From the NCBI GenBank assembly GCA_964036155.1, contig OZ038423.1:66541249-66605248 (forward strand): a stretch of DNA of 64,000 nt, written 5' to 3'. Positions within the stretch are counted from its first letter, which is position 1. Each line of letters opens with the position of its first letter. The notes beneath the pieces are model-generated. The model did no database searches and was not told the origin of the DNA. It saw nothing but the letters and a program-made list of their open reading frames with translations. This DNA is from Diploscapter coronatus (taxonomy: Eukaryota > Nematoda > Chromadorea > Rhabditida > Rhabditidae). Below, piece after piece: positions 13,200-26,135 of the stretch. The translations under genes were made by a program, and so were the position numbers.

Positions 13200-14190
13200 A
13201 TTGAGGGAGGAAAGAGCATGTCGTCTTCCTTCTCGAAACGAAAACTATTCGTCACTTGACGAGAGAAGGCTGACAAGTGATAGAAACCAGACAGTGAAAG
13301 ATTCGAATTGCATTCTTGACTGTGATATACCACAAGACCTGTATATCCGTCGATTTTCACCGATAGCTTCGGTTTAATTACCCAAGTTTGAGGTATTAAC
13401 AACGTTCTGACTCTTCGAGAGAAGTGGTCTAACGAAATTTTGGAACGCTTCCAAATCGAAGCAAAAATAATTGAATTCGCTAATTGTAAAATGACTACAA
13501 CGAGAGATGTATTTCATTTTGTAAAATCCAAAATATTCAGAATGTAAATGTCTTAAATCTGAAAATCCCTCGGTTCTGCAATAATACGTACGATTAGACA
13601 AGTATAGATTGCGTTGTTCTTATAAACCTTTTAAAATGACAAAAATACTAGGTCGAGTTTGTATCAATGAGGGGTTTCAGGGTAATGATAACTCACTGAT
13701 TCCGGACCGAGTGGAAGAAATCGGTTCTGAGGGGTATATATAAAGTTTCATGAACTTATGTCGCACACTATCCTATTTTCCATCTATATTCCTTAGCACA
13801 TTGCTAGAATTATTACGAAATATTTCAATAGTTTCTGAAACATGAAATTGCTAAACGTTGCGAATATTTTTATTTGACTGACAACATACGGATTTTTTTG
13901 TTCGACGATTTATTTCATTTGTGCCCTCCTGTGGAAGGCTGGTCCAAAATTTCGTTAGACCACTTCCTTCGAAGAGTCAGAACGTTGTTAATACCTCAAA
14001 CTTGGGTAATTAAACCGAAGATGACGGTGAAAATCGGCAGATATGAACATTTTGTCGCATATGTCAAGCAAGAGTGCATTTGTTCCTCTTCACTGTCTGG
14101 CTTCTCTCACCTGTCTTCTATCTATCGCAAAATTGTCAGATAGTCCCTTGTTTCGAAAGGGGATAAGAAATGAAGGCACATTACGTCCTT
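13200..14190. repeat. Inverted duplicate, two arms of about 250 bp
   Basis: Arm 13200-13450 reappears in reverse complement at about 13940-14190, with a spacer of about 490 bp. Similarity is imperfect and highest in a roughly 90-base core (13365-13450 against 13945-14030). Both arms read the same protein in the outward direction: SKISLDHF followed by RRVRT and LLIPQTWVIKPK, then SLSGF and HLS. The plus-side frame runs from about 13874 to 14143; the minus-side frame ends at 13196. A TATA-like element (tatatataaag) lies in the spacer near 13735. It could be a head-to-head pair of short genes, or foldback repeat DNA; I cannot decide. Confidence 0.65.
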
Positions 14191-14224
14191 GTATGGAATA
14201 CGACACAAACTGTCGATATCATCC

Positions 14225-14300
14225 ACTTTTTTATCTCCATCTTCGGTTTAATTACCCGAATTTGAGCTATTCAAATATTCCGCTCCTTAAAGTGATCCAA
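14225..14300 (-). repeat. Third, degenerate copy of the duplicated core
   Basis: The motif around cggtttaattacccgaatt repeats the core of the 13.2-14.2 kb arms, in the orientation of the left arm, with small indels that break the conserved reading frame. It sits just outside the right arm. Confidence 0.55.
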
Positions 14301-14919
14301 GTGAATGTCAAGACTTCCAAAAGTGGAAGAAATTGATCTAAGTTTTTGTGTAAACTTTTATTTGTCTTGAATTTCATTGACTTGCAGACTTAAGCAGACT
14401 TTCAGCCAGAATGAGAAAAATTCGGGGATGGAGTGCGCAAGACAAGATCTTTCAATAGACAAATGATACATAAGGTGGCACGCAACAAGATTTTAGCGGA
14501 AAATTTGGCCTAATGGGAATATGCACAAAGAATTTGGCTTAGGCCCTCGCTAGATCTGTCAACCTGTCTATAGTTATTTGTTTCATGTAATGGTTACAAT
14601 GTCGAGTCAGAAAATTGGATCATTTCACAGGCAACGAGACAGCGAGACAGTTTCGAAGATAGCACGAGTGAGTAAAATGAACAAAGTGACACGACAACAA
14701 AGGGAGTTTCTCGAGTAATTGAAACCATTCTGATGAAACAAGCGGGCTGTGATTAGCGATTAGCCAGGCACATTTCTTTGTTTGAATGCTGAGATCGGAA
14801 TCGTCGAATTTCACTTTGAACCGGCTTTTTCGCCTGCTTCATAGCTCATTAATAATTCTAACAGTAGTAATTTCGCAAAATTGCATACAGTGCCTAAAAT
14901 TTGTATAAATTTTTATTAT

Positions 14920-14945
14920 GACACTGACACTCCAATGTCGGTGTC
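14920..14945. repeat. Short stem-loop
   Basis: GACACTGACA and TGTCGGTGTC flank a six-base loop; nine of ten positions pair and the tenth is a G-T pair. Function unknown. Confidence 0.45.
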
Positions 14946-15993
14946 AAACGCTTTAAGCCCTGATTACATACTGAAAGCGTGCAGAATAAAAATTTCTTCA
15001 GGGAATCTGGAATTTTGCCTAGTTATGCAAAACTATTTAATGTTTTAATAGTTGCAAGTAAACTAACATAACAATCGATTACACAAAATATTTGAAAACT
15101 AGCAACCTTGCCCTTAAAATTTGTAAAGTTCTAAAACGTCATGAAAATTTGCAGACTTATTCTTAAATTTTTTTTTCGAATTTTTAATGGCCTAGTCATA
15201 ATTTTAGACCGATTTTCTCATAGCATTTTAGTCGATCAAGCTAACACATTGTTAGACGAACAAGAATAGGTCCAAGTTATTTTCACAAACTGTTCAGACT
15301 CATTGAATAAGAAACCTATTAGAAAGTGTTTGAGTGAAATTTAGTTAACATTTACCAAACTTATTTTTTCTTATACCAAAATGTTTCCACTAATAACATG
15401 CGAAAAGTATTTTTAGATTGAAAGTGTCCTACTCTCATAAATTGACCACAATTTCGTATGCATCTTGATTCGGTCATCAAACAATGATCGAAAGAAGTGC
15501 TGTAACCTAATGGTTAAACTGCGCGAGGTCACAGTTTCGGTCATAATGAACAGGAAAAAGTCCTATTGTTAGATTCAAATGAAAGGTTTGCAATCATAGC
15601 GGTCATTCAATAAAAATATTAATTACAAGCAAAGCATAATTGAAGTGATTATCCAAAACAGTACAATTCGACCAAACTATGCACAAAATAGTAAAAAATG
15701 AATAGAATTTCAATTTTTGTGTCATTTTGTCCAATTCACTGAGATAAATTATTCGTGAACCCTTAAACGCGATTTGTCTGGACCAAGTCTAATTTAGGCA
15801 AAACTCTAAGTCGAAATCTTATTCGAAGATGATCAAAAAGTGATCGGGATCTTTTTTCCTAATATGAGCCGATATCGATCTGTCATTGGTTGTAGGACTA
15901 GAAAAATATTGACTACCTATTTCTCTAGAACGGAATCTCTTATAATTTAATCTTTTTTATTGGAGACAAAAGAGCAGCATTATTCTCTTTCGT

Positions 15994-16368
15994 TATACAG
16001 GGTTATTCACGAATTTTTAAACTTTTCTTGAATAAAATTTTTTAGGAAAAATATTTTGAAAAACGATCAACGGATTCTTATTCACATGGGCGGAAGATTT
16101 ATGAAAATACACGGTTTTACCCCCACTTCCCATTTACGAGCAGACCTAGACATGCCGGTGATGAACCCCTTTTCCGGATTTGGCCGCAAAAACTCGAAAG
16201 TGTTTATTTTAGGATTTTGGTCAAATTAGGCATGAAAAGTATGCCGAACTTTGTGCTGATTTCGAATCTGAAAACCGTTTCTAATTTGCATCAATACAAA
16301 GTGATCTGTGCCCGAGAACCGCAGGACAATGTTAAGAAAAGGTTATAAAAAGTCACGAATAACCTTAT
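15994..16368. mobile_element. MITE-like non-autonomous DNA transposon
   Basis: The left end reads tacagggttattcacgaatt and the right end, reverse complemented, reads taaggttattcgtgactttt. The shared terminal inverted repeat is about 20 bases with a few mismatches, and each end is flanked by TA, as for Tc1/mariner-type target sites. The roughly 370-base element has no transposase frame, so it would depend on an element elsewhere. Confidence 0.6.
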
Positions 16369-18511
16369 ATTATTTCTCCTCGACTTTTAAAAATACTAAC
16401 AATGTTCTAGATCTATCAAAAATGTGTGTCGGTTTTTTGTCCAAGGCTTCACATGGAGACTTGTTACATCGTCACGTAGCAAATCATGTAGTAACAAGCA
16501 TCAATGCATAGCTATGTTTACACAGGCGTATTCACCTCTTTACTAAATATAGTAATATCATTGATCTCGGGAAAATGTTCGAAAAGAAAATTTCAATTTA
16601 TCGATAAATCACTGTACGAGACTAGCTAAGCTTTTTGAAAGAAAGGTTAGAGAAAATTTTTATCCTAACGTCGGATGTTCGGAAATCCCGCAGCCTGGCA
16701 ATATTTTGCGTTAGAATATGGAAATAAATCCAAATCGTCATAAGATTATTTTACGTCAGCCAATAGCAGAAGCGTAATGATCTTCGATTACCAGACTGAT
16801 ATTGTCAAATTAAGTTTAATTTTCTGACACGAAGATAGCCCAATTTTCAATGACAATGAATGGGCAGTTATTTACACTCGAACAATTGCATGCAAAATTT
16901 CTTGTGACACTCTCGTAAACATCGTGCAACACAATCTAATTTATTCATGGCAGGTTTTCGGCGATAACCTGATATGAATGTCACAAAATAGCCGATCATA
17001 AAACAAAGGGCCCGAATTTTTCTATCATAAATTGGACACATTTTAGTTTTTTCAAAGGAAATTAATTTAGCTAAACACGCCGTATTTTAGCAAATTGTTT
17101 GAAGTAGACATTTCAGAAGTCACAAAACCTCGAGAAAAACAAACAATGGTTTGCAGAAAAAGCGTGTTTTTTTGCAAGTCGCATATGGAAATGGCTAGCT
17201 ATTGTTAGTTCAGTGAGGAAGAGACGGTTCAATTTTGCCGTTTCGCTATCACGATTCTTGATCTATTCTATTTCAGAGAATCCCACGGCGAAAAAAGCAA
17301 CTAGAGAATGTAAATTGGAATTAGAAACAGAAAAAGAAAGGGCGACGTTTTACAAGAAAGTAGCCTTGGCGCCTAAATGCTGACGATGCAAAATGGCGAA
17401 ATGAGATTTTTCTGCAGATTACGAATTTGAATGGGCAACGGCGACACAACAATGGGAATACCATTTGCCCTGAAGTAAAGACAGAAAATAGAAGGACAAT
17501 AACACCGCACCAATTGTCCGTTACGTTCGATATGACCGGAAAAATTAGTGAAATGAAACCTTGAAGGGGAAAAACGCGCTTGATTTCGAAATAAACGTTC
17601 TTGATCATTGCATTTGGTTCAAACGAATAATTTCTTTGATAAGTATTTTTTCAAGTCGAAACATAATTATTGAAAGTATGGAAAGCATAGAAGTTCATTT
17701 GAAACTTCAGCTGCGTCTATGAAATTTCAATCTAACTTCATTTTTAAACCAATTTCGATTCAGGCAGGATTTTCAGTAACAACGGATGAATGCTTTTGTG
17801 ATGATGCTCGAACTTTATCTCGCTTTGTTCCGAGAAGAAAGATGTCAGAAAGACATTATTTCGTTGAAAACTCATTTCGGGAAAATTTGAACCCAGAACA
17901 TTTATCTCAGCAATTACTAATCACTTCTCAAAAAAATCCACTTGATAATACGATATAATGTGAAGATCAATAGGTTGCTTTACGATTGTCAATAAATTAC
18001 CAGTAAGTTTAGCCAAAATAGAAATAAATTTATGAGATTAGTAATTGGAAATAGTCGACATGCAAATTTTCATTCCTAAAGTAAGCTAAAATCGTCGTGT
18101 GTCGCGCAATTTAGATCATATTAATTGACGTAAATCGTGATTGTCCTTCGGGCAGATTAGCCACTCCATTGTTGGGTGTGTGTGTTGCTTTTACTGCCCT
18201 GGGCAATTCCCGTTTTGTCTCTGCTTCCTCTATTTCTTTCCTCGGACCGTCTTCGTCTGCATCGAGCGTGAACTTGACTTCAACCCCTCGCTCGACGACT
18301 TGTTACAACTGGAAATTCGAAACGAGAGGAAACGCGAAAGAAGCGGAAATGACAGTAGTGGAAAAGACACGAATAGTTGAACAAATAACCCATAAAAACC
18401 ATGACTATACGTAAAATTAGAGAGCGAAAAGGGGAGTGATGCAATTTTGAAGGGGAATTGCCCGAGGCGACATGCAAAAACGCGGAGAAATGTCGAACCG
18501 ATTGTCGAGTG

Positions 18512-18519
18512 TATAAAAG
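18512..18519 (+). promoter_or_regulatory. TATA box of the glycine-rich gene
   Basis: TATAAAAG lies 77 bases before the ATG at 18596, in a GC-richer stretch than its surroundings. This spacing leaves room for a leader of about 50 bases. Confidence 0.6.
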
Positions 18520-18595
18520 CGGCCATTTGCTGGGGTCAAACCATCGCTTTCGACTGGCAATTCGTCAAGCAGCAGACGATCCGATTCGACCTCGA

Positions 18596-21500
18596 ATGCA
18601 GGCTAAACTCATTTTGCTCGCGGCCCTTTTCGGCCTCAACCAGGCCTGTCTCCTCGGCCTCGGCTGCGGTGCTCCTCAGCCTCAATGTTGCCAGCCACCC
18701 CCAATGCCGGCTCCCTGGTAGGATTTACTTTTTATTTCGATTTTCATTTCGTTCGTCTTTGCTCATATATGCATTTAAAATTGTCATGAATTTTATCCTA
18801 ATTTTTGTTACTTTCGATTTACGCAAATTTAGTCGATTTTCTTCCATAACTTTTGCTGGATTTTCCTCAGTAGCTTCGAAATTCATTAATCTTTGACAGG
18901 GTACTGAACTGATAACAAATGTTAAATTCGCTAAAATAGGTCGAACAATATAAAAGAGAACTAAGCTGACAGGTTATTTGTGCACAACGAGTGCAAAAAA
19001 ATCGAGTAACCGTGTCAAATTGGTTGGCTGCTGAAAGCCCGCTATTTGCGCGTTTCTTGAGAGAAGAAATCGCAAGTGTTCTTACTATGTGGCGCAGATC
19101 TTTCATCTTCTAAATAAAAATTCAAACTTTGAAAGGCCTATCTAATTTTTCTGTTTCAGCTCTAGCGGATGCGGAGGCGGAGGCGGCTATGCTCAGGGAG
19201 GCGGAGGTGGTTATGCTCAAGCAGGCGGAGGCGGCTATGCCCAGGGAGGCGGAGGTGGTTATGCTCAAGCAGGCGGATACGCTTCAGGTATCATTTAACA
19301 TCATAGAATTATTTCATTTCTCTATTTCAACTGATTCAATTCGAAATACTCGAATCCGAAAACACTTTAACGTTCACAGTATGAGCTTCTCTCAAAAAAG
19401 TTTAGAGAGCAAATAGCTTTTAAAGTGCATGTCGCTGTTCTTTGGATGATTAGGGCTCCGATTTTCAACTGATACAATGATCCACTAGTGAAACTGAGAA
19501 TGAGACCCTAAGAGAAATTATCTGCAACTCAAGTCTCAAGCGAGTCTCAGAATTAATTAACCTGCTTCAGGAGGCGGAGGCGGAGGCGGTTATGCTCAAG
19601 CTCCAGCTTCTTACTCTGCACCTGCACCGTCCTACGGCGCTCCTCCACCGGTAATTTAGCTATTCCATGTTCCATTCGAATAACGTATAATTTTCAGCCA
19701 CCCCCACCCCGTAAGTAGTCATTCATTGATAGATGACGGCGAAGATCAGCTTCAGATCGTTTATTCAAAGGAAAGTGGACCCTCGTTAGCTTGAAGGAGC
19801 TTCGGGGATCTGCTTTCTTTCGAATGAAAAAAAAAATTGGCAAAGTAATCGGTTATACCCTAACTTGCCAATTTTACCATGGCAATTACACGGCGAGAAT
19901 GAGATGAAACGTTGAGAATTCATATAGTACTCGCCATCAGAATTCGGCGCTGAAAAGGGCGATCTACATCTAGAAAATGTGTGCTCCAGAAATAAGATGA
20001 TTATCCTTTTTTCTTTCTCTCTCTGATGAACAAGAAAAAACAACACTCTGATTCTAATTGGAGCACGCGTTTTCTAGATAGAGCGCGTTCTTTCCAAAGC
20101 CGAATTCTAGCGGTGAACATGATAGTTATTTTTTATGGCGGCAATTTCTTACGCTTAGGCCAAATTACTCAAGCGTAATTTGTAGAGACAGTCTAAGCAA
20201 AGGCAATGAGTAGCAGGGTTTTTCGCTTTTCAAGAACGTCGAAACCAAACCGAACCTAGCTGAACAGATTTATTCTCTCTAACCAGTCAAACAGAGCTCA
20301 CCACACTTTTAAAAGTGCTCAAACTGAATCGATACTTGCTTTCGAAAGCCTCGAACTGAGTCGAACCGAATCGTTGGAATCCTCAAACCTTACCGAACTA
20401 AACCTGTTCATTAATTTAATAAAAGGCTCGAACCGAAATCGATTCTCTGGAACCAAATTGAACCGAACTGCGTAAAGCCCTGACGAGTACCAGGATACAT
20501 TGTTTACTAACAAATTTCCAGCACCCCCACCTCCTCCAAGCTACTCTGCTCCTCAACCTCAGCCATCTTACTCTGCCCCTCAACCTCAACCATCGTACTC
20601 TGCTCCTAGCCAAGGATATGCTAGTGGAGGCTCTGGCGGCGGAGGCTACGCAGGTGGAAGCTCTGGCGGCGGAAGCTATGCCAGTGGAGGCTCTGGCGGA
20701 GGCTACGCAGGAGGAAGCTCTGGCGGCGGAAGCTATGCAAGTGGAGGCTCTGGCGGCGGAAGCTACGCAGGAGGAAGCTCTGGCGGCGGAAGCTATGCCA
20801 GTGGAGGCTCTGGCGGAGGCTACGCAGGTGGAAGCTCTGGCGGCGGAAGCTATGCCAGTGGAGGCTCTGGCGGAGGCTACGCAGGAGGAAGCTCTGGCGG
20901 CGGAAGCTATGCAAGTGGAGGCTCTGGCGGCGGAAGCTACGCAGGAGGAAGCTCTGGCGGCGGAAGCTATGCAAGTGGAGGCTCTGGCGGCGGAGGCTAC
21001 GCAGGAGGAAGCTCTGGCGGCGGAGGCTATGCAGGAGGAAGCTCTGGAGGAAGCTACGCAGGCGGTTCTCAGGGAGGACAGTACGCTGGTCAGCAGAGCG
21101 TAAGTGTTATTAATCGTAGAATTTATTCCGAATAAATTAAAGATGAGTTTATTGCAGGGAGGCGGATACCAACAGGGAGGAGGAGGAGGTGGATATCAGC
21201 AGAGCGCCGCTGCCCCACCCCCACCAGTAAGTCTGCGCCATTTCGGTCTAAGTTACTGATTCATGCGATTCAGCCGCCACCACCATCAATGCCCACCCCT
21301 GTTCAGCCATCGTTCCAGCAGGAGCAGCCACAACAGCAATCCTACCAGCAACAACAGCCTGCTCCTCAGCAATCCTACCAACAGCAGCAGCCAGCTCCTC
21401 AGCAATCCTACCAACAGCAGCAGCCAGCTCCTCAGCAATCCTACCAACAGCAGCAGCCAGCTCCGGCTCCTGAGCCTGCACCACAGCAGTCCTATCAGCC

Positions 21501-22269
21501 TCAACAGTCAGCTCCGGCTCCTGAGCCTGCACCACAGCAGTCCTACCAGCCTCAGCAGCCAGCTCCGGCTCCTGAGCCTGCACCACAGCAGTCCTATCAG
21601 CCTCAACAGCCAGCAGCCCCCGCCAGCAATTACCAAGAACAACAGGTATAACATAAATGTGCCGTATGAATGAGATTACTCTATGCAGAGTTAGTTTTTA
21701 GATTTAAAGTAAACTTGGTAGAAAATGTCAGTCATGATAGTTGCTCGTGAATTTATATTGATGAATACTTTAGCAGAATGCAAACATGTATCCCAAATAT
21801 ATTGCGATTTAAGATAATTGGAATTTGAAATATTGGTCAAATAAAGCTCAAAATCAACTAATTTAGTCTGCTCCTGCTTCCAACTACCAGGATACTGTAA
21901 GTTTCTGAAATAGACTCAGCTAATTGGATCTATCTTTACATTTACAAACTTTCGCCGAAGAAAACGATACATTTTCTGACTACCTACATTTAATTCATGG
22001 TAAATTCAAGATGCGAACGTCTTGAATTAACCATAACGGACTGATGAAAATTCTCTTTTCACAATATTTTCTTATTTTCAGTCCTCTTTATTTCTAGTTA
22101 TCGAATTCTTAGCTTCATCAGCCAGTCATATAATAACTCCTGAAATGTAAATATCAATTTAATGTAGAAGCAAAACTTTTAGAACTCGGTGGCAAGCAGT
22201 GGCTACAAGAAGCTGAGCAAGTCGAAGAAGTTCCTGCACGTGCGCAGACACATCGCTCGCGTCGCCTAA
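18596..22269 (+). CDS. Secreted Gly/Tyr/Ala-rich and Pro/Gln-rich repeat protein
   Basis: Predicted 492 residues in nine in-phase exons: 18596-18717, 19160-19287, 19571-19650, 19698-19710 (13 bases, all proline), 20522-21099, 21158-21226, 21274-21645, 21867-21896, 22183-22269. A signal peptide (MQAKLILLAALFGLNQA) is followed by a short cysteine-rich part, then GGGGGYAQ units, a long GGSSGGGSYASGGSGGG array in exon 5, a proline/glutamine block with PAPQQSYQQQQ and APAPEPAPQQSYQPQQ units in exon 7, and a basic C-terminus (SGYKKLSKSKKFLHVRRHIA). The composition suggests a structural extracellular or cuticle-associated protein. It resembles worm glycine-rich secreted proteins in style, but I do not recognise a named orthologue. 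Expression timing is unknown. Confidence 0.88.
20225..20480. repeat. Degenerate CGAACCGAA-type repeats within an intron
   Basis: Intron 4 of the glycine-rich gene contains at least six spaced variants of cgaaccgaa (for example aaaccgaacc, tcgaaccgaatcg, ctcgaaccgaaatcg, ttgaaccgaactg). They are not a strict tandem array. Origin unknown. Confidence 0.4.
20617..21090 (+). repeat. Coding tandem repeat array in exon 5
   Basis: Repeats of about 27-30 bases alternate between GGSSGGGSYA-type and SGGSGGGYAG-type units and form a higher-order period near 57-60 bases. Codon use within units is nearly identical, so recent unequal exchange or slippage is likely, and copy number probably varies between individuals. 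Confidence 0.85.
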
Positions 22270-23015
22270 GCACTCAGTCAGGCACTTCCGGAAATAATAA
22301 CATCCCAGAGATCACTCAATACCTCATTCTCTATGAGAAAAACACATCAACGAATCTATGACGGGCCAATTTTCTTTCTGTAAATTTGTTGCAAATGCTG
22401 ATTTTATCGTACATTGTTGTTGTTTTGTAGGCCGTTTGTTCACAATACTATCTCACAAATGTGTCTGTATATTTCTGTCGATTTCCGACGATATACAATA
22501 TTTGTACATTTTGAAAATTTCACAATCAAGTTAATAAATGTTTCTAGTCTATAATTGGAGTCTCTGAATTCTTCCACCTTGAAAAAATCCACTTTTGGTA
22601 GAAACGTGGTAGTTTTAAATAGAAGATTTGAGAAAGAAGTACCCTAAAAGCCCAACATGTCTCAAATAGCACCATCTAGTTCGACGATAAACCTGACGAA
22701 ATGATCGTATGCAAAAGATCAGATAAAGTTTATGCCATAAGGTATTGAAAAAATCTTAAATAATATTATCGAAAACATTTTATTTATTTTCTTCTAATTT
22801 TTGAATCTCTGTATTTTTCCAATAATTTAAATAGCATTTATGGATGCATGCAAGTACCTTCGTATCATTGCAAATGTTCTATCACAATTCTCTGCACTTT
22901 CTATCATTTATCAAGGAAGAGAAGGGACAGACTATAGTTTATGGGTGGCAGCTAGACGGTCGCTATTTATTCGATTGCAAAGCTTGATTTCTCCATTCTC
23001 AACTTCTTTCCCAGA
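22270..23015. other. Intergenic, glycine-rich gene to first GST
   Basis: Holds the 3' UTR with the AATAAA at 22533 and the promoter of the first GST. A 64-codon open frame starting at 22840 overlaps the GST start out of frame and is not supported. Confidence 0.5.
22533..22538 (+). terminator. Poly(A) signal of the glycine-rich gene
   Basis: AATAAA 264 bases after the stop codon. Confidence 0.55.
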
Positions 23016-24335
23016 ATGGTACATTATAAATTGACGTATTTCGATTTTTTTGGACGAGGAGAAGCTATTCGTCAAGTAAACATTATTTTAAATATGAAAA
23101 CGAATGACGAAGTTTCAGATTTTCATTGCTGCTGGGCAAAATTTCGAAGATGTGCGAATTGCCAAAGAAGATTGGCCTGCTTTAAAGCAAAGCAAGTTTA
23201 TTTATTGTCTCAAAAGTCTTCGTCATTTTTCTATAAGAAAATTGTATTCGAAGTTTATTTGTCCTCCATTTTTTCTTGACAATAAAATGGGAATAAAATT
23301 ACTCATCATAAACGATTTGAACCAGTAAAGTCAAGAAGTTTTATCGACAATAATAATTCAGAGACTCCATTTGGGCAGGTCCCAGTCCTTGAAGTCGATG
23401 GAAGACCAATTGCACAAAGCGGAGCTATCGGAAGATATTTGGCAAGACAATTTGGTGAGCATCAAAGCCGAAATTCGATGAAATTTTTATTCGGGCTCAA
23501 GAAGTTTCCTTTTATGAATTTCATTATTTTCTATCCCCATTCCGAAGATATTTGATTTCAAATTTTCCTATCTTAAACCTGATTCGTCACTAATCAGAGT
23601 TTTGTTTTCAAATTCGGAATTTTATTAATATTTCAGGACTGAACGGCAAAGATGCTTATGAAGAATCTGTCGCTGAATCGCTGGTCGCTCAATACAACGA
23701 CCTCATCAACGAAGCAATGCCATATATGCTTGTAAGAAAGTTAATCTGGAAAATACATATATTTAAAAATTTCATGTCCACTTTGGCTATGCTGAAGGCG
23801 ATAAAGTGAAGCTGAAGAACGAAGTCTATATTCCTGCAGTTCGAAAACACATGGGATATTTCACCAATTTCTTGAAACAAAACAATTCCGGTAAGCAACA
23901 GAATTACCATCAGAGATTTATGAGATGAAATCATGAAGCACACTATAATCTCGTGCATTTTGAATAAAAATAAAGATCCAGTTAGTCGCTTTCAAAGGTA
24001 GTTTTTAGAAAAAAAATTAGGACCAAAAATAAGTTGTAAAATCCTCGTGAACACTATGTACATATTGTTGTGGTAGATTTTTCAGGATATCTTGTCGGTA
24101 ATAACTTAACTTATGCCGATATCTTTATTGGAAATGGAGTTTCTATCATTCACAAAAATGTAAGACTCATTTCAGTAGTCGGATAAATTATTCTTCATTT
24201 AAGGACATCGAGCTCGTTGACGAATTTCCCGAAATCAAGGCGCATTTCCAGAGGATTCACAATCTGCCAAGAATCAAAGAATATCTTGAGAAAAGACCTG
24301 ACAAATCCAAATGGACTATTCATGAGACTGACTAA
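23016..24335 (+). CDS. Glutathione S-transferase, sigma class (copy A)
   Basis: Conjugates glutathione to electrophiles in the cytosol. Exons: 23016-23075, 23119-23191, 23362-23454, 23637-23731, 23776-23890, 24086-24159, 24204-24335, giving 213 residues. [20 protein letters not shown] carries the catalytic Tyr8; [12 protein letters not shown] carries the glutathione-contacting cis-proline loop. Two splice oddities: intron 2 starts with GC (23192), and intron 4 ends in CAT instead of CAG at 23773-23775, although the exon boundary is fixed by homology to copies B-D. If no splicing occurs there the frame is broken, so this copy may be a recent pseudogene or use a GT-AT intron. Its C-terminus (RPDKSK then WTIHETD) is longer than in the other copies. 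Confidence 0.85.
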
Positions 24336-24785
24336 ATTTTGCCAAGTTTAAGTTTCAATGTTATAATATCTACCACAATAAAGAGCTTAGAAAATGATTA
24401 CTATTATCTTTATCACAAAAATTCTGCAGACAATTTCGAAAATATACGAAAGCGATTGTTTACTATCTCTAGAGACTTCAAACTTCGACCAAAGCACAAT
24501 GGAGGTTGGCAGGAGGAAATTTCTAAACTTTCTATACTCTTTCTTTGATGACTATCACGGTTCAGTGATCATTTCTCTGCAAACACTCCGCCATTTCACT
24601 ATCTTATTTGTGTCATTTCTTTCCAACTTCTCAACTCTTATCACTTGCGCTATAAAGTCGGTTGGCCGACTTGCTTTTGTCCAAAACAATATTATGAGGA
24701 TGCTTTTCTTGAGAAGCGCATTATTTTCACGTTTTCAATAGAATCGATTTAACATTACACATTTTAGGCTATTCCTGAAACAAAA
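24336..24785. other. Intergenic, GST A to B
   Basis: Promoter region of GST B, with a TATAAA at 24651-24656, 130 bases before the ATG. A TTTTAG lies 16 bases upstream of the ATG, a possible trans-splice acceptor. Confidence 0.5.

Positions 24786-26135
<1,350 letters not shown>

Larger units (their letters stand above)
14337..18511. other. Gene-poor region upstream of the glycine-rich gene
   Basis: About 4.2 kb in which I find no supported gene. It holds a MITE-like element (15994-16368), a small stem-loop (14920-14945), a possible tRNA-derived fragment near 15497-15545 and CT-biased stretches near 18170-18300. Open frames are short and without recognisable domains. Confidence 0.45.

Noticed and set aside
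20617..21090. Regular short repeats as a CRISPR-like array
   Set aside because: Repeats are contiguous coding units without unique spacers, in a eukaryotic gene.
20618..21586. Long Ala/Glu-rich, Arg/Ser-rich and Ser/Asn-rich frames over exons 5 and 7 of the glycine-rich gene
   Set aside because: Shadows created by the tandem repeats; the Gly/Pro frame alone joins in phase to flanking exons.
22840..23034. 64-codon open frame overlapping the GST A start
   Set aside because: Overlaps the GST start out of frame; most likely promoter or leader sequence.
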